DNA of 10,776 nt. Source: Caldifarciminota bacterium UBA2202. GTDB lineage: Bacteria > Hydrothermota > 32-111. Positions 6,200-10,776 of this stretch are shown here, piece by piece (position 1 is the first letter of the stretch; each line of letters begins with the position of its first letter). The position numbers and the translations under genes were made by a program. Location of the stretch: positions 1-10,776 of the forward strand of contig DCUY01000083.1 of assembly GCA_002327905.1 (NCBI GenBank). Reading direction: 5' to 3'. A model generated the notes under the pieces. It had not been told where the DNA came from, searched no databases, and saw nothing but the letters and a program-made list of their open reading frames with translations.

Positions 6200-7213
6200 T
6201 TAGTCACCACTCCTTGCAATTTTATAAAAAAAGTTATTAAATACGATTGTTACAAAAAGAGGAATTATTGAAAAAGAAATAGACATCCAGACAGGAAGTA
6301 TTTCAGTCTTCCCGAGAGCAACCGGAATCGCGTAAAGTATTATGAACGGAAAGTATCCGAGAATAAGAACGGAAGATATATAGAAAATGTATATTTTGTC
6401 TGATTCGCGGATATTTGCATATATTGATCGTATTATCTCTTCAATTCCATAGATTATCATAATTGATAAGAGTATTTGAATTATTTTTACTGCGCTTACG
6501 AGGATTGTCAAGGATTCCTGCGAAAGAGACAATGCAAAGCGAACATAATAAAATCCCCAGATAAGAATTATAATAAAAGAGAAGATGGCAGGTAATAGCA
6601 TAATCATTTTATTTTTATCTCTTTTAAGAGATTGGGAAAAATATATAATGATTGCAGGTGCAAAAGATGAAATTATTATCAAAATCAGATAAAGCGGAAT
6701 ATTATTGAAAGAGATCATAGAATATATATTGATTACAGTCACCAACTGGTAAAAAATATATACAAGAAGCGATGAGTGAAATTCGGCCTGAAAAGTGACA
6801 TAAAAAATTAAAGAAGAAAAAATAAAAATAAAAGTGAGGAGTGTCAGAAAAAAAATAAAATTTCTTGAATAATAAAATTCCATTTTCAAAGGGAGATGCA
6901 AAATAACATCATTTCTCTTAATTTTGTAAATAGCGATTCTTCCGGCTCCGATTTTCTCGACTATGTTTCCTCTGAATTCATTTAGTGATTTGAAGGTTTT
7001 ATCATTAACTGAAATAATGGTGTCTCCTATCTGAATTCCAGCTCTATATCCCGGCGATTCTAATGGAACATAGGAGACTATTATTTTGTTTTGAACCTGT
7101 TCGCACTCTATTTTGTCGCTTGACATGCCTGACATATTCACAAGACCTATTATGGATAGAATTATTGTAGGCAGTGAAATCAGTATTAAGTAAAGATTTG
7201 ATCTTCTTTTCAT
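6200..7213 (-). CDS. PDZ plus seven-TM membrane protein (paralogue 1), ComP-like sensor half
   Basis: From ATG 7213 the product is 337 aa; a TTG one codon upstream would add a single residue. Architecture matches its downstream neighbour: TM1 (7-25), extracytoplasmic PDZ domain (about 38-110, YRAGIQIGDTIISVN at 56-70), then seven TM helices near 117-140, 147-168, 172-192, 204-222, 235-256, 274-294 and 305-327. The shared late motif reads LYAIPVALGKTEILP here and LYGLPFALRKKELLP in the neighbour, so the two are clearly paralogues, though diverged over most of their length. The N- and C-termini should both be cytoplasmic. No catalytic output domain follows the last helix. It lies five bases downstream of the hydrolase stop, without a strong ribosome-binding site, suggesting coupled translation. 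Confidence 0.8.
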   Translation of the reverse strand: MKRRSNLYLILISLPTIILSIIGLVNMSGMSSDKIECEQVQNKIIVSYVPLESPGYRAGIQIGDTIISVNDKTFKSLNEFRGNIVEKIGAGRIAIYKIKRNDVILHLPLKMEFYYSRNFIFFLTLLTFIFIFSSLIFYVTFQAEFHSSLLVYIFYQLVTVINIYSMISFNNIPLYLILIIISSFAPAIIIYFSQSLKRDKNKMIMLLPAIFSFIIILIWGFYYVRFALSLSQESLTILVSAVKIIQILLSIMIIYGIEEIIRSIYANIRESDKIYIFYISSVLILGYFPFIILYAIPVALGKTEILPVWMSISFSIIPLFVTIVFNNFFYKIARSGD

Positions 7214-7218
7214 CAATG

Positions 7219-8028
7219 CTAAATCTTTATTTCAAGATTTTCTCTTGCAGCTGAAAGCCTCAACTTTGTGTGTTTGGCGGATTTTTCCGCTATAATTTCT
7301 TTGAGTATTAAGTCGCTTCTCATTGGATCATGGTGGGTGAAAATAGCATGATTGATTCCGGCATCTTCAGCTAAAGCAATTACCTCATCAAAAGTGGAAT
7401 GGCCCCATCCTCGTTTTGTCTTAAGCTCGACATCAGTATATTGAGAGTCGTGAATGAAAATCACGGAGCCCTTTACGAATTTGATGAAAGATTTTCTGTC
7501 AGTTGCGGGAGCCGTAGCTGACAGTTCATTGTCAGTCATAAATACAATTTTTTTATCATTACATGTGAATCTCATGCCGACGCATCCGGAAGGATGATTG
7601 TTTTCTATTGTCTCGACAAGAATATCATCAATGCAGAATTGCGGCATGATTTTACGATGATTGATTTTCGAGGGCAGATTCTTATAATCCGCAGGAAAGA
7701 AAGGCTGTTTCATCTGCAAAGAGAGAACATTGGAGACATTTCTCTTTCCGTATATGTCTATCTGGTATTTTGGATTGAAAATGGGTCCAAAAAACGGAAG
7801 ACCCTGAAGATGATCCCAATGATAATGAGTGAAGAGTATGCGGATTTTCTTGAAACCCTTCTCTTCAACATACTTTCCCACATTTCTTATGCCTGTGCCG
7901 GCATCAACTATAATCAATGTCTTTTCGTTTTCAATGGTAATACAGGTAGTATTGCCACCGAAGTAGCTTGTCTCTTTGCCCGGGGACGGTACAGAACCGC
8001 GCACGCCCCAGAAGATTAGTTTAAACAA
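7219..8028 (-). CDS. Metallo-beta-lactamase-fold hydrolase, PhnP/cyclic-nucleotide phosphodiesterase-like
   Basis: The product is 269 aa. It starts at TTG 8028 behind GGAG five bases upstream, and the next residues (FKLIFWGVRGSVPSP) are the family's usual N-terminus. Metal-site residues are complete: THYHWDHLQG (H68, H70, D72, H73), H145 in NNHPSG, D166 in FMTDNELS and H232 in FTHHDP. The HDSQYTD...GWGHSTFDE segment (193-215) is also typical. The protein is cytoplasmic and should bind two metals. Relatives in COG1235-type families act on phosphodiesters, including cyclic nucleotides, but the substrate is not determined here. As first gene of an operon with sensor proteins and a kinase, it may process a nucleotide or other signal (inference). 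Confidence 0.88.
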   Translation of the reverse strand: MFKLIFWGVRGSVPSPGKETSYFGGNTTCITIENEKTLIIVDAGTGIRNVGKYVEEKGFKKIRILFTHYHWDHLQGLPFFGPIFNPKYQIDIYGKRNVSNVLSLQMKQPFFPADYKNLPSKINHRKIMPQFCIDDILVETIENNHPSGCVGMRFTCNDKKIVFMTDNELSATAPATDRKSFIKFVKGSVIFIHDSQYTDVELKTKRGWGHSTFDEVIALAEDAGINHAIFTHHDPMRSDLILKEIIAEKSAKHTKLRLSAARENLEIKI

Positions 8029-8062
8029 TCTCTCTCCTGTAGCAATCCCTCATAGTTTATTT

Positions 8063-8091
8063 ATCTTATAATAAAATACTTTATAAGTCAA
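8063..8091 (-). promoter_or_regulatory. Sigma-70-like promoter of the hydrolase/PDZ/kinase operon
   Basis: On the minus strand, TTGACT (8091-8086) is followed by overlapping -10 candidates TATAAG (8070-8065, 15-bp spacer) and TAAGAT (8068-8063, 17-bp spacer). It lies in the only gap (92 bp) on this strand between 3765 and 10468. The leader to TTG 8028 would be about 30 bases and carry the AGGAG site. No terminator hairpin for the upstream gene is seen, so read-through from 8121 is also possible. Confidence 0.5.
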
Positions 8092-8120
8092 TATTCTTAT
8101 ATATTTGTGAAAAAATACTT

Positions 8121-8981
8121 CTATTTGTTATTTTGATAATAATCCAGCAATTCCAGCATCTTTGCAGTGTCAACAACGGAATAAATATTTATTGCATCGG
8201 AAAGAAGAATCCTGCTTTCAGGATATAAAAATCTCCCCTCATCAATATACTTTAAAGATGTATCGAATTTTCCCCATATTGCGTATAGATTTGCCTTCAA
8301 AGAAAAGAAAGTCTCATTCTTATCCCTCTTTTGATAGAATCTGTCCAATATTGAATTTGCAGTATAAAAATCAGCCATGTCCATAAGAGAATAGAGGTAA
8401 AGCTTCAAAGCTGATTCGTCTGAAGAAAAAAGATTGAATATTTTTTCAGATCGATTCACCGCCTCTTGAAATAATTTACTTTCTTTAGCATTCTGAACAA
8501 AAATGAAATCAGACAGTAATGAGTAATTTGCATTATATATAAATGAAGTGTCCGGAAAATCCTCAAATGCTCTTATCACAGCATTAAGCTCTTTAAATTT
8601 AAAGATTTGAGAGAATGCGCTTACTGTTTCCAAATTTTGAAAAGGTAGCGGTGAAGAGAGTGAATAATCGCTGAATTTAAGACTCCCTAAAGAATCAAAA
8701 ACATCTTCTCTGAAAGAGAATGAAAATGATTCTTTAGCATAATCATGACCTGTGGGTCCTAAAAAAAATTGTTTCTCTCCTTCAATGTCAAATATAAAAA
8801 CAAGAGAGGCATCCGAAAAGTATTCTATAGGAAGTTCAATATTATCATTGAAACACAGACATGTATCCTTTTGCAAAAGCAAATTTGAATTGAACAAGAA
8901 CAAGAATGCCACATTCGCAGAGAGAAAAACCGGAATAACCGCAAAGAATAGAAAAACTGATTTCAGTCCGGTATTGCGCAT
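8121..8981 (-). CDS. Membrane-anchored protein with TPR-like C-terminal helices
   Basis: The product is 286 aa. A basic start (MRNTGLK) leads into a hydrophobic segment (about 8-31) that is either an uncleaved anchor or a signal sequence. The CLC pair at residues 41-43 lies just beyond it. Residues ~45-110 are Phe/Ser-rich with beta character. From ~130 the sequence is helical. The segment at 228-259 (KANLYAIWGKFDTSLKYIDE and on) looks like a tetratricopeptide unit, with weaker units before and after. Such proteins are usually scaffolds. The start lies 19 bp inside the end of the pseudopeptidase gene without a clear ribosome-binding site, so translation is probably coupled. No named family is recognised. 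Confidence 0.7.
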   Translation of the reverse strand: MRNTGLKSVFLFFAVIPVFLSANVAFLFLFNSNLLLQKDTCLCFNDNIELPIEYFSDASLVFIFDIEGEKQFFLGPTGHDYAKESFSFSFREDVFDSLGSLKFSDYSLSSPLPFQNLETVSAFSQIFKFKELNAVIRAFEDFPDTSFIYNANYSLLSDFIFVQNAKESKLFQEAVNRSEKIFNLFSSDESALKLYLYSLMDMADFYTANSILDRFYQKRDKNETFFSLKANLYAIWGKFDTSLKYIDEGRFLYPESRILLSDAINIYSVVDTAKMLELLDYYQNNK

Positions 8982-10468
8982 TTTGAAACCACGGCACTCA
9001 ACAGATGATTCATAAGATGTCTTGGCGCGGCCGCCTTTTCCGGTATGTGTTTTTCAATCTGATTTGCATATAAAAAACCCTCAAGTTCAAAGACGGAAGA
9101 AAACGGGTCAATTATTATAGAGTCAAGCATGACCCATCCGTTCTTTTCTATAATTGTGTCAGTATCAATTAACTGATATTTTTTTATTGCCTTAAGCCAC
9201 ACATTTGCATAGTCTATATCCTTGTATGAATTTATCTGAATTTCAAATTCCGCCAATGCAAGGAAGAACCTTATGTAAACTATTTTGTTGTTGTTGAGAT
9301 AATCACTCACATTGACTGACACCTGATCATCCTCCTCTTCATACTGCGCGATTATTTTCGAAATGAATCCTGAACGGAATGCATAATCCGCTAAAAACAT
9401 TCCAAATCCTTCTGCAAGCCCTCTGCTTGGTAAGGTGCGTAGCATAAACGGCAGGGACTGGTCATAATTGAGAGTGAATATAACCTTTGAAAGTGTGCGC
9501 AAGAGATAGTACATTCCCCTGAAATTAGATTTTGAATTAGCAGAGAATCTCACATCCGATTCCCTGTCAAGGTCTACTACAAAATTGCCCTGATATTTTC
9601 CGGGCCTGATGTATAAATCAGATACTTCGAAAATTTCGTCAAGATTCACACCCATGTGTTCGAAAAACTTCTTGCTTGCGTAAGCCACATCTTTGCCTTT
9701 GAAAATCATATTTACATTGTCATCTATATGCACAGGATAGAACCTGAAGAACGGGTCGCCGTAAATATAAGATGGAGTGCGCCGTGAGTGGCATTTTAAT
9801 TTCTTTTCAAGAGTATTTTCAAGATTTGATTTTATTTTTTTGTAGCCGTCTATAGTTGCTTTATCGACCTTCTCCATCAGAGCTCTTATCTTTTTTTCAC
9901 TTGAATTTGTAGATTTGCAGAAATAATCGAAATAATTTTCAAAGCCTCTCTCTTTGAAGTATTCATTGCGCAGTTTAATTGATTCAATAACCGAATTCAT
10001 GTATTTCGGCACCGGAGAGAAAAAAAGCTTCTGGAGTTTTATAATCTCCGAAAGAGATGTTTCGTGCTCCGCCAAATCTGCAAGATGGCTTGTTGTGGCG
10101 TCTTTATTGTTGTAGTCAACTCTGTCATCAATAAACATCATCTCAGTGTTTATCTGGGAATTGATGCAGTCAAAGGCGAGTTGTGTTTTGCTTGCGTATA
10201 TCTGCTTCAGATTTTTTATTCTGTGAAGAATCTTCTGCTCCTCCACTCTGAATTTATTCGGGTATTTTTTAAATTCATCCAGTACAAAATCTAAATCATG
10301 ATTATCTGAGAGAAAGAGAGTGAAATCATTTATTGCATTGATATATCTCTTCTTATTCTCTGAAGTGGCATTTGTAAAAAAGTTCCATCTCTCTTTATTG
10401 TAATTGTTAATTAGATCTTTTGTATTGTCACTCACTATAATAAGTTTTTCCTGCACTTTTGAATTCAT
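8963..10468 (-). CDS. M2/M3-like gluzincin metallopeptidase homologue, catalytically dead
   Basis: The product is 501 aa, similar in length to bacterial M2/M3-like (peptidyl-dipeptidase/oligopeptidase) proteins. No signal peptide is seen, so it is probably cytoplasmic. Family landmarks run in order: NEYFKERGFENYFDYF (168-183), DPFFRFYP (238-245), MIFKGKDVAYASKKFFEHMG (254-273), SDLYIRPGKYQGNFVVDLDRESDVR (283-307), then LLRTLSKVIF (322-331), LPFMLRTLPSRG (339-350) and AEGFGMFLADY (352-362). In active relatives the LLRTLSK position reads LLHELGH. Here both zinc histidines and the catalytic glutamate are replaced (R324, T325, K328), while the third zinc-ligand glutamate (E353) remains. It should lack hydrolysis and may act as a peptide-binding or regulatory pseudoenzyme. 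GGAG (10474-10477) lies five bases before the ATG. Confidence 0.8.
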   Translation of the reverse strand: MNSKVQEKLIIVSDNTKDLINNYNKERWNFFTNATSENKKRYINAINDFTLFLSDNHDLDFVLDEFKKYPNKFRVEEQKILHRIKNLKQIYASKTQLAFDCINSQINTEMMFIDDRVDYNNKDATTSHLADLAEHETSLSEIIKLQKLFFSPVPKYMNSVIESIKLRNEYFKERGFENYFDYFCKSTNSSEKKIRALMEKVDKATIDGYKKIKSNLENTLEKKLKCHSRRTPSYIYGDPFFRFYPVHIDDNVNMIFKGKDVAYASKKFFEHMGVNLDEIFEVSDLYIRPGKYQGNFVVDLDRESDVRFSANSKSNFRGMYYLLRTLSKVIFTLNYDQSLPFMLRTLPSRGLAEGFGMFLADYAFRSGFISKIIAQYEEEDDQVSVNVSDYLNNNKIVYIRFFLALAEFEIQINSYKDIDYANVWLKAIKKYQLIDTDTIIEKNGWVMLDSIIIDPFSSVFELEGFLYANQIEKHIPEKAAAPRHLMNHLLSAVVSKCAIPD

Positions 10469-10488
10469 ATCATCTCCTTTTTCCTTTA

Positions 10489-10517
10489 ACTATAAACAAA
10501 TGCAAAACCTTTTTCAA
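10489..10517 (-). promoter_or_regulatory. Sigma-70-like promoter of the pseudopeptidase gene
   Basis: On the minus strand, TTGAAA (10517-10512), a 17-bp spacer and TATAGT (10494-10489) precede the GGAG site (10477-10474) and ATG 10468. Transcription should start near 10482. Confidence 0.55.
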
Positions 10518-10680
10518 GAAATATCTTCTAAGAATCGGCACTATAAGCACTTGAATAAAACAGGATTTTGGAGAAATATCAGATGCTTTCTATAAATGAT
10601 TAAAAATAGGATACTTGCGAATTTGTAAAAGCATAACGAAGAATTGTTCAGTGCTGATTTAATTGTATCCGTTCAAAGAA

Positions 10681-10776
10681 ATGCTGACATTAAGTGGCTG
10701 TCGAAGCGCTTAGCGTCGGCTCACACTCTTCGCTTTACGACGTCCTTATCTCGTAGCATGAAGCCCAGCGCTCATT
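10681..10776. repeat. GC-rich non-coding segment with hairpin, possible dispersed-repeat edge
   Basis: By hand count 50 of 96 bases are G/C, against 36 of 120 in 10501-10620. GTCGAAGCG (10700-10708) pairs with CGCTT and CGAC (10731-10741) to form a 9-bp stem with a two-base bulge and a 22-base loop. Palindromes AAGCGCTT (10704-10711), GACGTC (10739-10744) and AGCGCT (10767-10772) also occur. All three minus-strand frames and the plus strand are closed by stops within short distances, so I see no gene. The segment continues past the window edge. Repeat status is inferred from composition only. The rest of this gene-free stretch (10518-10680) is AT-rich with nothing I can support. Confidence 0.4.

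Noticed and set aside
7594..8019. A 141-codon open frame on the plus strand opposite the hydrolase gene
   Set aside because: It is wholly antisense to a metallo-beta-lactamase-fold gene with complete metal-site motifs, and its own product shows no signal, motif or ribosome-binding site.
8752..9015. Plus-strand 87-codon frame across the junction of the pseudopeptidase and TPR-like genes
   Set aside because: It is antisense to two supported genes and has no start signal or recognisable protein features.
9470..9520. Loss of HEXXH in the peptidase homologue as a simple sequencing frameshift
   Set aside because: The frame and family residues continue unbroken on both sides of RTLSK (LL before, LPFMLR and AEGF after), so a local indel pair is unlikely.
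1..10776. CRISPR arrays, tRNA or rRNA genes, transposase or integrase genes
   Set aside because: No regularly spaced repeats, cloverleaf sequences, rRNA-like stretches or recombinase motifs were found on either strand by eye.

Overview
The window looks like low-GC chromosomal DNA (most of it visibly AT-rich) from a diderm bacterium. The evidence is a beta-barrel-like protein with a signal peptide and a C-terminal phenylalanine, a probable lipoprotein, and one near-consensus sigma-54 promoter. The gene content would suit an uncultured, low-GC, gram-negative-type lineage such as an FCB-group candidate phylum or a spirochaete-like bacterium, but nothing here fixes the taxonomy. Start codons include ATG, GTG and TTG. 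Genes are tightly packed, with several 4-bp or longer overlaps.

Layout. Positions 1-196 (minus) hold the first 65 codons of a small membrane protein cut by the window edge. It is divergent from an EamA/DMT-type transporter (334-1215, plus), which ends on a hairpin/U-tract terminator containing its stop codon. Positions 1300-1315 hold the sigma-54 promoter. Below it is a plus-strand run of four exported proteins: an Asn/Gln-rich small secreted protein (1347-1718), a protein with Asp-rich calcium-loop repeats (1696-2355, start uncertain), a probable outer-membrane beta-barrel (2352-3356) and a probable lipoprotein (3304-3768). An intrinsic terminator (1750-1793) sits between the first and second of these and could make the first the most abundant product.

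From 3765 to 8028 a minus-strand operon runs toward that cluster, and the two convergent units overlap by 4 bp. In transcription order it encodes a metallo-beta-lactamase-fold hydrolase, two paralogous membrane proteins (one TM, an extracytoplasmic PDZ domain, then seven TMs), and a membrane histidine kinase with its own periplasmic domain. Junctions inside the operon are 0-5 nt gaps or an ATGA overlap, and a sigma-70-like promoter lies upstream at 8063-8091. The PDZ plus seven-TM proteins resemble the sensor half of ComP-like kinases but end where a kinase would begin, so this looks like a split multi-component sensor. No response regulator is present in the window.

Upstream again on the minus strand, 8963-10468 encodes a member of the M2/M3-like gluzincin peptidase family in which the HEXXH zinc motif has become RTLSK, making it a likely pseudopeptidase. 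It overlaps by 19 bp a membrane-anchored protein with TPR-like helices (8121-8981). This pair has its own promoter (10489-10517). The final ~100 bp (10681-10776) are abruptly GC-rich (50 of 96 bases by hand count, against 36 of 120 in 10501-10620), contain a hairpin and show no gene. This is probably the edge of a dispersed repeat or other foreign segment.

Working hypothesis, inferred and not shown: the minus-strand MBL/PDZ-7TM/kinase module senses envelope conditions and, through an unseen sigma-54 activator, controls surface-protein genes such as the adjacent sigma-54 unit.
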